Part shown: positions 25,139-35,156 of the stretch, one piece after another
Layout of the letters: each line of letters begins with the position of its first letter
Position numbering within the stretch: the first letter of the stretch is position 1
Assembly (NCBI GenBank): GCA_039881145.1
Contig: JAYKKI010000015.1
Coordinates: 25,966,001 to 26,030,000, forward strand
From: Druceiella hillmani
Taxonomy: Eukaryota; Arthropoda; Insecta; Lepidoptera; Hepialidae
Direction: 5' to 3'
DNA length: 64,000 bases
The notes under the pieces: model-generated
Seen by the model: only the letters and a program-made list of their open reading frames with translations
Database searches by the model: none
What the model was told of the DNA's origin: nothing
Position numbers and translations under genes: made by a program

Positions 25139-26701
25139 GTGGTTAATGCTGAAACTACTAAAAGGGCAAGAAAATATGTGTGGATAACCAAGTTTATTAA
25201 TTATATAATAATTGATGATGATAGTTATAATGAGAACTTAAATAGCACCATAGCTATGCCAAATGATGTAGTTTTGGATGGGTTTCGAAGGTTAAACATA
25301 CAAAAAAATAATCTGATGAAAAGAGTGTCCGAATCTATCCAACAAATCTACAATACGTTAAACACACCAAACATTACTATTATTTAGAATGGGAGGGACT
25401 GATAATGGCAAACCTTTCTTATTGAAATTGTTTGAAGAGCATGTTCGACGCTGCTATTCTCCCACGCTAGGCTGTTTTTGTTGAAGAATTGTATCTCACC
25501 GGTGTTGCTGCAAGGCAAATAGGTGATAGGACTTAACATTCCTTTCTCACGTTGTCTATTGGAAAAGGCATACAATGTCGTATTAAGAAAAAACTGGATG
25601 GAGATGGAAGTGGGAAAGGTGGAAATGGCGTTTTACTCAATAGCTAGTTATGGTGAAATTTCAATGGTGTCATACAAAATTTACTGCCATGAATATTTCA
25701 GGATGCAGGAATAAAAAAAAGCTACTTATCATTTGGTTATGTCAACGTATTGTTGCTTGGAGATGTTATGCAGTTGCCACCAGTAAAAGGCCACTGGTGC
25801 ATTGAACAACCTCTCTGGTTAAGTGCTGAAGTACATTTAAGACGCCAATTTTCAATTTGCGAATTGATAATAATTTTATGGCATTAAATCTGACAACAAA
25901 TTTCTTGATTTGCCAAATAAATAATAGGGTAATTGCGGATCTTATGTGGAAAAGTCATGTAAGTATCACTGGAAATTTTGTAGACGGTGCTACTGAAAGG
26001 ATTTTCAGGACCGTAACATTAGTAGAAGATTACAATTCTCAATCGCGTGTTTTTGCCACGGGAGAGTTGTATCCATGTAATACACTCGGTGAACGAGCCC
26101 CGAGAAATGTGACTTATGGGAAACGCCTCCCAGTACTATTATCCCAGTACTATTATCTCCCAGTACTATTATCCTAGGAGGTATAAATAAGTGTGGACTG
26201 TTGAACATAATCAAAATCAGTGCTAAAAAGAAATATATTTATCTCCAACATATTAATTATTCCAGCCGTTGACGTGACATGGGTAATGCTTCGTCGTGAC
26301 TAACTACAGGCCGGGGAACTACCCGAAGCTAGATCGATGCAATTTGATGATCCTACTGTTGGCTTTAGGGTAAAAGATTCAGAGAGTATAGCGTCAATTG
26401 CTCCTACATAGCCTTATCCTCATGCAGGCTAATAAATGTTACGGCGTTGTGGAAAGGCAAATGTTGCCTTTAATATTTAGTTCGGCAGTAATATTCTGCA
26501 AAATTGCAAGACCTCACATTAGAGAGGACAGTAGTTGAATTCAATAAAAAAAATTTTCCGAAATATCGGATACATGTAGCTTCAATTCACATTAAAAATT
26601 GAAAACGTGTCATATTGTATAACTTAGAAACTTCAAAATTATTAAATAGACCATACGAAAATGAGGCGTCAGCTGAAATGCAAAGACTTAGACAGTTGTA
26701 A
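25139..26701 (+). pseudogene. PIF1-like / Helitron-type DNA helicase, frameshifted remnant
   Basis: Decayed SF1B (PIF1-family) helicase of the kind carried by Helitron transposons, which would unwind DNA during rolling-circle transposition. Pieces lie in all three plus frames but keep family order. At 25139-25386 is the pre-motif-I region (DGFRRLNIQKNNLMKRVSES). At 25389-25481 is a decayed Walker A (GGTDNGKPFLLKLFEEHV; expected GxGTGKSF). At 25483-25533 is motif Ia (LTGVAARQIGDRT). At 25523-25714 is motif II (GEISMVS; expected DEISMV). From about 25714 to 25860 is motif III (VLLLGDVMQLPPVKG). At 25857-26177 is SITGNFVDGATERIF...VEDYN, followed by GGINKCGLLN. At about 26270-26410 is LRRD-stop-LQAGELPEARSMQFDD. 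At 26501-26701 is the C-terminal KLQDLTLERTVVEF...NLETSKLLNRPYENEAS...RLRQL with a terminal stop. At least six frame changes and several in-frame stops rule out function. No Rep/HUH nickase domain or Helitron ends were recognised, so a stand-alone PIF1-like helicase is the alternative. Confidence 0.87.
26131..26174 (+). repeat. 14-16-bp triplicate inside the helicase pseudogene
   Basis: CAGTACTATTAT starts at 26131, 26145 and 26161. The expansion replaces part of the expected helicase coding sequence just before GGINKCG, so it arose after the gene died. Confidence 0.9.
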
Positions 26702-27657
26702 TCCCCACAAGTGAAACCCATTCATACTACTAGAGGAAAACCGATAGTCTAAATATTTTTTACATTTACATCCTGTAAAAGGAACCTAATATTGGAATAG
26801 CTTCTTTATTACAACTTCTAATTGAGTCCCATAGCAACAGATGTTCACTTTAATAAACGGGTACTTCTCATTTTTTTCAGAATTCCGTTCAAATACCTAA
26901 CAGAATTAGAAAATATTTAAGCGACAAACTTAGCAAAGATACAACTACTGAAATTAATAATAAAGATATTTAATCATGGTTCATTTACTACCACAAATAA
27001 GTAAAGTAATAAGAAGTACTATTGTTGATTTCAAAAACTTATCAGTAGACTCTGGCCGGGTGGGTAGCGTAGTTATTTTGCAAAGTAAATTATCAGTAGC
27101 AAATATTTTGAATGAAAGCTGGTTTATTACTATATGTTAAAGAGTTACATTGTTCATTCTCGGGTCTCATCATCAGATCATCATCATTTTTATAGTGGAC
27201 ACTTTGCAAGTAGTCTCTTTCAAACAAACAAAAAAGGATCACGCAAATCGGCCCAGAAACCTCGAAGAAATCGATGAACATATATCCAAAAATGGGCGTC
27301 GACCTTCCCCTTTTTTGAAGTTGGTTAAAAGTGTATTTCACTGATCAAGTGGCTATTGTTCAATATATTATTTCCTATAGTTCAAAGTAATTGAAATTTT
27401 TAACGTGTCTAATTAATATTCAAAACTGGAAGAATAATTTCTTGTTACAAATCTGAAAGTCGATTTATTTTATTTTGTTGGATAAGGAAAATCTATTACT
27501 GGTCATTTTTTATTTCCTTTCCTTTGTATTTCATCCACAAACAGCCGATAAATTAGTAATTACTAACGTAAATAAAACATGGAAGTCACACTTATGGTCA
27601 CATAAACTTTTAACACACAAATATCAATATTATTTTTAAACTCTCAAATGTGTTGGC
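26702..27657. other. AT-rich spacer after the helicase pseudogene
   Basis: Expected site of a Helitron 3' terminus, but no convincing hairpin plus CTRR end was found. Opposing short open frames at 27093-27344 are mutual shadows. Confidence 0.55.
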
Positions 27658-27695
27658 GATTTTAAATTTCATCAAAAATTATGAAATTTAAAATC
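27658..27695. repeat. Perfect 15-bp hairpin
   Basis: Arms 27658-27672 and 27681-27695 (GATTTTAAATTTCAT / ATGAAATTTAAAATC) with an 8-base loop. Confidence 0.85.
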
Positions 27696-27837
27696 TTCGC
27701 TATAATTTTCCTATTAACTTTATGTAAATATCGGGTAACGTTGGTTTTTCATAATTTTATATTTAGCAGACAAATAGGAACTAACATATTTTGCACACAT
27801 ATCATCATTTCCTCTAGAAGTTATCTTATGTAAAGTA

Positions 27838-28175
27838 CTGAAAAAAAAAATATTTTGTAATCTTTATAACTTGCTGTGTCAAAGATTATCTTAGTAGACA
27901 CATAAAATTAAAAGTAACTTATTTTCCCGCTTTTCAATTTCCACATGAATATTTTTGAATTATTATTCAAGTTTCTGGGTATAACGATTTCTGAAAAAAA
28001 ACATCTGGATATTTTCAGCAGTTTTTTTTGGATCTAATAAAAATAATTTTGTGAAAAAAAATAACTTTATAATTCTTATAACGCGTTCTTTCAATTTGTA
28101 ACCCACACGAAAAGAGAAGTAATAAAAAAGAGTATTTTATTTTCCCGCTTAAAAATTTTTGAATAATTATTTTTG
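27838..28175 (+). repeat. Diverged direct repeat, period about 218 bp
   Basis: Two units share a run of A, a CTTTATAAC / TCTTATAAC block, AAGTAA, TATTTTCCCGCTT (27921 and 28139) and a TTTTTGAATTATTATT end. AT-rich and decayed; limits approximate. Confidence 0.5.
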
Positions 28176-28858
28176 TCGGTAAATTTGTTACTATATCTAT
28201 TAGTATAAATATTGATATGTATATATTAATAGGTTTCAGTATTTTACCAAGTCTCATATTTCTATCGTGAACACTTTCTGATAAAACGGCTGATAAACAT
28301 AATAGCGGCGGATAATCACGTAACTCACTTTTTTTCCCTTCTGATATTCAAAACGCTAATTAATATGATTTATTCACTCTATACGCTTACAACTAAAATA
28401 AAAACTTAAAAATGAGAAACATAGTTTTACATCAAAAGATAAATATTATGGCCTAAATTCTTTAGCTTACGCCATTATATCAATTTACTTCACAAATTTT
28501 AATCGAGGTGAGGACAGTTTTTCATTTCAATTTGCATAATGCTTATACAATAATTCCTATTTTCTAATGTAATATAATAAAGTTCAGAAATCTAAGAATG
28601 TTCAAGATGGTAATTTTTAAATAGATAAAGAAAAAATATAGAAACTATCCAAAACTGGGCGGTAATTTGCTTTTCGGTGTTGATATTCAACACTATATTG
28701 GAGGGAAAATTTTGCGCTATCAAAAAAAAAAATGGTCACCTTTGAAGCAGCTACCATAAAGGTATTCACAATAGCTTCAAGATTAATTTGAAGTCACTAA
28801 CTTACTGATAGTAAATGTCACTACTAACAACGAAATAGAATTATTTTTAAGTAACAGT

Positions 28859-28861
<3 letters not shown>

Positions 28862-28916
<55 letters not shown>
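28862..28916. repeat. (TA)n microsatellite
   Basis: Uninterrupted TA tract of about 55 bp. Confidence 0.97.
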
Positions 28917-28921
<5 letters not shown>

Positions 28922-29469
28922 AGGTTTACTAAAACGAATCGATTTTATTAACAAAATATTCTGATTTGATGCCAAAAACTTCAAACGTCCTTTTACCTAT
29001 TTAAATATCATTTACCTTCATTTAAATGTAAAAATTATTTAAGAGAAAAATTTCAATAAAATTCGTTTTCTTCACTTAATATTTTTTGGGTCACCTATTT
29101 AATTTTGAGGCTAGATTAATTCTGATTATATTTATTTTTAATAATTTCATTTAATGTATTTAATTTATAAACATCTTGAAACGACTGAACCAATACATTT
29201 GTATTTTTTTTTGGATCTTAGATATATTTCTGTAATTATTTTATTATCCTTTCATATTCTTTTACCAAAACAGCACCCTGGTGTCTGGTTAATTTTTCAG
29301 TGAGATTAATATTAAATTAATATATTTATGCAATTTCAATTAAAGTATTTAACTTCAAAACACCTTCAAAAAGTAGTAGCAATATAAATTCATTTATTAA
29401 TTTAAATTTTGTGTTGTATCTCAGATTAACCCCAATAATTGAATTACTTTACTATAGTGCCAAAACAAC

Positions 29470-29937
29470 ACCCCGTAGTCTAGCGAGATAAGATACCGTA
29501 TTTGCACTAATTAAATGAAATTTTCCACGAAAATACTTACGCGTAATGGAGCATACGTGGAAGAAATAACATATCATATTTCGTAGAAAATGAAACAAAT
29601 TTTAGGGCATCATATTTAAGAGGAAAATTCCACACTATGTATATATTTTTGCTATATTGCGTGAAAATATGTGTTATAACAGTCATGAAAGTGGCGATTG
29701 TTTATGTTAATAACAAAATATTGATATCCGTGTCGTCTTTCGCAGCTTTGCAGTGAATGAGTGAAATTAAAATGTTTGTTTTTCTATTTGTAAAATATTT
29801 TAGAAAAATAACAATCAAAAACTCGAAAAAAATTTCAAGGATTTGCAATAAGAGGCTTTCGTTGACACTTAGGTACATATATCTTATGTTAATTTGTATA
29901 AATATTTTACTATCTTATCATACTCTCACGCCAACAC
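29470..29937 (+). repeat. ~470-bp dispersed repeat, tandem unit 1
   Basis: Starts near GCGAGATAAGATACCGTATT then TGCACTAATTAAATGAAATT, contains TTTTAGGGCATCATATTTAA and AATAACAAAATATTGATATC, and continues through GCAGTGAATGAGTGAAAT to a TTGTATAAATATTTTAC end. The next unit starts immediately downstream with the same order of blocks. No coding potential was seen. Confidence 0.7.
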
Positions 29938-30320
29938 GGTATCTCGTCATCTAAAGAGATGAGATACCATATTTGCTCTAATTAAATGAATTTTTCCTCA
30001 AGCTACATCTGTTACGTGGGAATATTAATATATTATATTTCGTACAAAATTGAATCACATGAAAACAAATTTTAAGGCATCCTGCATTAGGAGAAATATT
30101 TCATATCACGTAAATATTACACCATATTACGTGAAGATATCTAATTTATCATTTATGGAAATAGTGAATGTTTATGGTAATAACAAAATATTGATAGCCT
30201 TATCCCCTTTAGTAGCTCAGCACTAAATTAATGAAAATAAAATATTTATTATTCATACAATGGTATAGAAGTATGATAATATAATTTTTTTAAACATGAC
30301 AAGCAGTCATATAACGAGGA
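29938..30320 (+). repeat. ~470-bp dispersed repeat, tandem unit 2
   Basis: Begins with a hairpin-forming junction, GGTATCTCGTCATCT / AGAGATGAGATACC (29938-29968), then CATATTTGCTCTAATTAAAT, TTTTAAGGCATCCTGCATTA, ACGTAAATATTACACCATAT and AACAAAATATTGATAGCC to AATTAATGAAAATAAAATAT. The period from unit 1 is about 470 bp. The unit fades after about 30320. Confidence 0.72.
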
Positions 30321-30689
30321 TAAATAACATTTTCTTTCAATTATAAATAAATATTATTATTATTTTTTATTACGTCAGTATGTCAAGTATAACTTTTGCT
30401 GACGTAAAAATATTGCCTCTTTTCAAAATCTATGAGATTTAAAATTGTCGTAAACACGTGCATATCTCTAATGATTCCATTTTCCATTACTTTTTTAGTG
30501 ACCGGGGGCGAGGTGTCGTCTTTTGTAAATAGTTTTAGTAATTTTTGTTTAACTTTTTAGGTAACGTAACAATAAAAAGTTGTTGTTGTATAATTATATA
30601 GTCTTTATATAGGGATTATTAGTAGTGTTAGCAATTATAAACAATGCTTTATTTACTGAATAACTACATGTGTGTTTACTGATTGTATA

Positions 30690-31260
30690 GCAACCTTTTT
30701 GGGTTCCGTAACCAAATGGCAAAAACGTAACCCTTATAACTTCGTCTTGTCCTTCAGTTCACCTGTCTGTCCGCATGTCACAGCCATTTTACTCGGAGAC
30801 TATTGGGACTACGTAGAAGAAATTTGGATGGTAGGTGTCTTCATGAACCTCTATACATAGTGGAATTATGAAAAAAGTAATATTAGTGGTGGCATTTCAC
30901 ACATGTAACCGAGGTGTGAAAAAAAAATCGCTGCAAATAAGCGTGTAGGATATCGTTAGATAGGTTTTTAAACATTATATTGAGATTGCAAAATATTTTA
31001 TTTAAGTCAATAATGATTATTACTTTATTTTTCAATTAACGTCTGTAAAATTCGAAAAAATTTAATATAGTAGAACTTAAAATGAACTTTTAACGAAAGT
31101 TGGTTTGAATAAGATATGTTACGTAGTTTTTGAGATATGGAATATTTCGCTACTGACCGCAGCAATAACTTTGTATTTCAATGTTTTTAGAAAAACATTG
31201 AAATACAAAGTAGTTTTATTAAAGACTTAGTGTCGAGAAAGATTGTGACAGTGAAATAGA
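30690..31260 (-). mobile_element. GGTTCC-family interspersed repeat, long inverted copy
   Basis: Starts TTTTTGGGTTCCGTAACCAA, then CACCTGTCTGTCCGCATGTC and ACAGCC. Its inner part is the reverse complement of the 53.2 kb copy (ATCTTATTCAAACC, GTTATTGCTGCGGT). It contains the 21-bp perfect hairpin at 31.17 kb. The open frame 30672-30860 lies inside it and is not a gene. Confidence 0.7.
31168..31211. repeat. Perfect 21-bp hairpin inside a GGTTCC-family repeat
   Basis: Arms 31168-31188 and 31191-31211 (ACTTTGTATTTCAATGTTTT... / ...AAAACATTGAAATACAAAGT) are separated by only AG. It sits within the inverted repeat copy at 30.7-31.3 kb. The related copy at 53.2 kb has only a shorter, different hairpin at the matching place (ACTGTG, seven A, CACAGT). 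Confidence 0.93.
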
Positions 31261-31805
31261 CATGGATGAGCGTAGTATTGCTGCTTTTGACGATCATAAA
31301 AGTACCATTAACCAAGACATTTCTTTATTTAACAGAGTCCACGCGTAAGCAAAAAAACGTGTGTCAAAATGTGTCGGAAACGGGGGGAGGGGTAGAGCGA
31401 CATCTTGAAAATGCTTACTTCATTTAATTTGTTTTTTCATTTTCAACAACTGGTGATACTATAACTTATTTTTACTTCAGTCTATTGAAAAATCAGTGCA
31501 ATCATAATTGTATCTATCATCCGTGCATGCCCTTGTCAGTCATAGTGAGCGTTTACTGATTTTATTCTTATGTAACTACAAAATACGTACGTACCTATAA
31601 GTGGCAAGCACTCATACACATGTTACCACTGTAAATATATTAATACTATTATATTACAAAATACTACTATTAAATATAATGTGATGTATACTGTGGTATT
31701 CAAAATCACCAAGCGCCCTAAACCATGAAATCATAGTTGCAAGCGTAACCCATACCTACTGCACACAACCATATGCAATTGTCAAAACTCATACATGCAT
31801 AATAC

Positions 31806-31952
31806 CCAATTTAGGCGTTCGCCTCGCTACTCCTTCCTTTGATCTTGTTCAAAAAACGCCATCGATGCGAGCGTCACCAGTGACGAGGCAAATCACGTAG
31901 CGAATGGCGAGCGCTACGCAACGCGAAGCGGCGCTAGCGTTAAAAGTTTAGG
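31806..31952. other. GC-rich islet, possible element fragment
   Basis: CpG-rich island (ATGCGAGCGTCACCAGTGAC, GAATGGCGAGCGCTACGCAA, GCGAAGCGGCGCTAGCGTT) with loose internal inverted repeats around CGCTAC/GCTAGCG. It starts and ends abruptly in AT-rich DNA, as an inserted element would. A second, smaller GC-rich patch follows at about 32025-32095. No protein or RNA identity found. Confidence 0.5.
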
Positions 31953-32375
31953 CCATGTTCTTAATAAAATTTTAATTATTTATTAAAAATCTAACATGTC
32001 AATATTTTTTGGTAATATATGCTGTTTTGCGACCTCCTGGTGGAGCACAACTCAAAGTGTTTTTTTCGGACAGGTGCCGCGTACGCCCTATAAGCATAGT
32101 TTCATCGCAATTGACCATCAAAAAAAGATTTTGGAATTTTAATTTAAAGCAAATAAATGGTTTTAAAAATGTTACTTCTATAATATTAACCTTATCTACG
32201 TTACGCGAATTTTAACTATTAAACTTGCAGATATATTAATAAAATTTTCCATAATACCACGTGAACTCCTTTTAAAATCCGACTGCAAAAATCTGCTAGT
32301 AATAATATTTTACATATTTATTTATATTTGGGAACGACATTGTACCGCAAATGTTCTAAATATTAATCATATTTT

Positions 32376-32379
<4 letters not shown>

Positions 32380-32428
<49 letters not shown>
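32380..32428. repeat. (TA)n microsatellite
   Basis: Uninterrupted TA tract of about 49 bp. Confidence 0.97.
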
Positions 32429-32429
<1 letters not shown>

Positions 32430-32537
32430 CTATATATGTATATTATTTCATACTTTTCAGTGACTTTTTATTTGGCGGATATTAAAAGTTGGTTTAATTT
32501 TCTTGATAAAAGTTTTATTTTTGCACTTTTATTGCTT

Positions 32538-32550
32538 ATAATATATATGT

Positions 32551-32630
<80 letters not shown>
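32538..32630. repeat. (TA)n microsatellite
   Basis: TA tract with ATGTAT and ATACAT interruptions, 110 bp from the previous tract. Confidence 0.97.
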
Positions 32631-33548
32631 GCTATTCTATGTTAATGATAATATCACAAACTTATGGAATTCAATAAAAAGAATATTATCTCATTTATTG
32701 ATGTTAGAACAGATGCTTGCGATGTTAAATAAATTTAATATATTCATAGAGACGTGTAAAACGTGTTACTCTGTTCATCAGCAGGCAGATATAGTATATA
32801 TGGGTATATACAGGCGTCAAGAGGATATATAGTACATACTATATACCTGCTTTCTAATATACGAGTTTCTTTATATCTTTTTATACAGCTGTATAAACTT
32901 ACTTACCTATCTACCAACGTATTAATGTTTAGTGACTCCTAGCATTTATTTATATCTGTATTTACTTAACTACCTATCATTTAATATCTTAGGTGCTCCA
33001 TAACTGCATATACCTATATATACTTACCTGCATATTTATTTCGTTACTTCCTTGTTTACGTCAGGATAAGTGAAACGAGTCCAAAGTCAATGAGTTTACT
33101 CCTTATAGTGAAGATTTTCTGTCACAACTTTTCGATTCACCATTTTGCCCTTATTTTATTAATAGGCCATTTATAGTCCCTAGTCGTATTAAATATGTAT
33201 AGTCTTTCTTGTTAAATTATTTTTAGACCTATGTCTTCCCCAGTCAATCACTGCACCTATGCTGTGCATTGTGGAGAAATTATATGAGGTACTTTCGATT
33301 TCCATGGTCAAATTCTGAGCAGTTTTTATGATGCTACTCTGAGTTCATTCAAATAAAAAAATAAGCATCCAAATTATTTGACTAATGCCGGAGATATGGG
33401 ATAATCTACCTGAAACGGGCGATAACACTTAATGTTTAATGGTCTGGTCTTATGAATTTTTTTATTCCTAATTACGCACTTTTCACAAATTTACTTAAAA
33501 ACCAAATTCTTTTCATAACGTAAACTATGATAAATTGAATACGTGCGT

Positions 33549-34068
33549 GTATAATTTATACAAATAAAAAGACGTCAATGAATTTTATAAAAAGCAAAAG
33601 TCGAATTCGCCGGGTATGTATGATTATTTACTGTTTTGTTTTTGTTTTGTGGAAAATTGTTTAAAGCAAATACATGTAAACTATTAATGTTATAATTCAG
33701 GCATGCTATAAATAAGGGTTTAACTTCTTCAAATACTTCGTTCCATAATTAATAATTCAAATGTTTTAAATTTATGTTATTATATTTTTATATGTCTGTT
33801 TCTAAAAATTAAGAAATTATATTTTAATTCAAAAAGAAAGGAAATATGATGAATTTAGTATGTTAAATTTATACAGAGAAACAGATATCAATAAATTTTA
33901 TTGAAAGAAAAATACCGCATTCGCCGGGTTTGTATGATTATTTGGGTATTCCGGTTGAGTTAGTGTTTTTTCGTTTTGTGGAATTTTTGTTAAATACATG
34001 TATATAAAATATTAATGTTATAATTCAGGCATACCATAAATAATGGTTTTTCTTCTTCAAATGCTTTG
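33549..34068 (+). repeat. Diverged direct repeat, two units about 315 bp apart
   Basis: Unit 1 (about 33549-33741) and unit 2 (about 33867-34068) share, in order: TTTATACA, CAATGAATTTTAT / CAATAAATTTTAT, ATTCGCCGGGT, TGTATGATTATTT, TTTTGTTTTGTGGAA, TAAC-poor AATACATGTA, TTAATGTTATAATTCAGGCA, ATAAATAA and TTCTTCAAAT. Divergence is considerable, so the duplication is old. Confidence 0.65.
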
Positions 34069-34143
34069 ATATTAAAATCCACTTAAGCGAATTAGTTTTA
34101 AGTTTCTATTTAAGCGATACAGTTTTTAGTACATTACTATTAA

Positions 34144-34165
34144 TTAAGCTCCAAATGGAGCTTAA
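34144..34165. repeat. Short perfect palindrome
   Basis: TTAAGCTCCA-AA-TGGAGCTTAA, 10-bp arms with a 2-base centre. No associated gene. Confidence 0.6.
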
Positions 34166-34838
34166 AAATATTACACAATTTATACTGTTATCAATTACTT
34201 AATCGACGGATTATCGAAAAAAATTTTATGCGTTTCTTTTTTTGTCGAATTTTTTTAACGTTAGGTACAAGATTTGTTATTAAAGGAAAATTTATATTTA
34301 AAGGAAAATTTACAATAATTTACTGTATTCACCTCTTTTGCCCGACCGTCTACCTAATTTTTAAAATTTCAAATGTTTGACCTAAAACAAAATGTCTGAT
34401 ATATTTGTTTAGGGCCCCTAAACAATTATTCAATAAGTGAACATTTTTTTAATATAATTAATTTGAAAAAGGGCTAAAAAATAATGTTTTTCCAAGTGAT
34501 AGCCTCGGTTATGAGGCTAATTAAAACTAATTATGGTTGCCCCATTCCTTTATTTCCAAAAGCGATAACAAAAAAAAACAATCCTGGATGGATAAGATAA
34601 CTTAAAGTTTGAAAGACAAACATTAAAGAACTTCTAAATTTTATCGATTTACTTTTTTTGTAAACCATTTTTATTTATTTCGAATTTTGAACTAAACTAT
34701 TGACCAAAATGAAAAAAAATTATTTTAATTCCCCGAAATACGTAAGAAAATGATAAAATCATCTTTTTGTAAATTATTTATGTAGTTTTCACAAATTAAA
34801 TTCTGATACTAAAATTGTATAAACAGAATAGACTTGTT

Positions 34839-34898
34839 GTATAAACAAAATAAACGGCTATGTACGCCCAAATGTAAGTACATCTATTTTGTTTATAC
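34839..34898. repeat. 14-bp inverted repeat around a small spacer
   Basis: Arms 34839-34852 and 34885-34898 (GTATAAACAAAATA / TATTTTGTTTATAC) enclose 32 bp that itself contains GTAC motifs at both ends. It may be a tiny transposon relic or chance in AT-rich DNA. Confidence 0.6.
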
Positions 34899-35069
34899 CT
34901 CTTTCTCGAATTCTGAAATAAAGTCTAAATACCCTATTGAAATAGCAAAATATTTTTTCATCATACCGTATTAATTGAATGTTATAATCGAAAAGTGAAA
35001 AAAAACTCTCTTTAATAATTAAGTCAGATTTTACCTCACCTACTACCTTTACGCAGGTAGATAATAAGT

Positions 35070-35156
35070 TCAGGCAGTCAGTCAGCTAAGGTAACTAGTC
35101 TGCTCAGGCAGATAGTCGGCTAACGTAGTCAGTTAGCTCAGGCAGACAGTCGGCTC
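35070..35156 (+). repeat. 34-bp minisatellite, about 2.5 copies
   Basis: TCAGGCAG starts at 35070, 35104 and 35138. Units read TCAGGCAGTCAGTCAGCTAA, TCAGGCAGATAGTCGGCTAA and TCAGGCAGACAGTCGGCTCG, with GTAACTAGTCTGC / GTAGTCAGTTAGC spacers. Higher GC than surroundings. Confidence 0.85.

Noticed and set aside
30672..30860. Open frame containing FLGSVTKWQKR
   Set aside because: Lies wholly in the inverted GGTTCC-family repeat.
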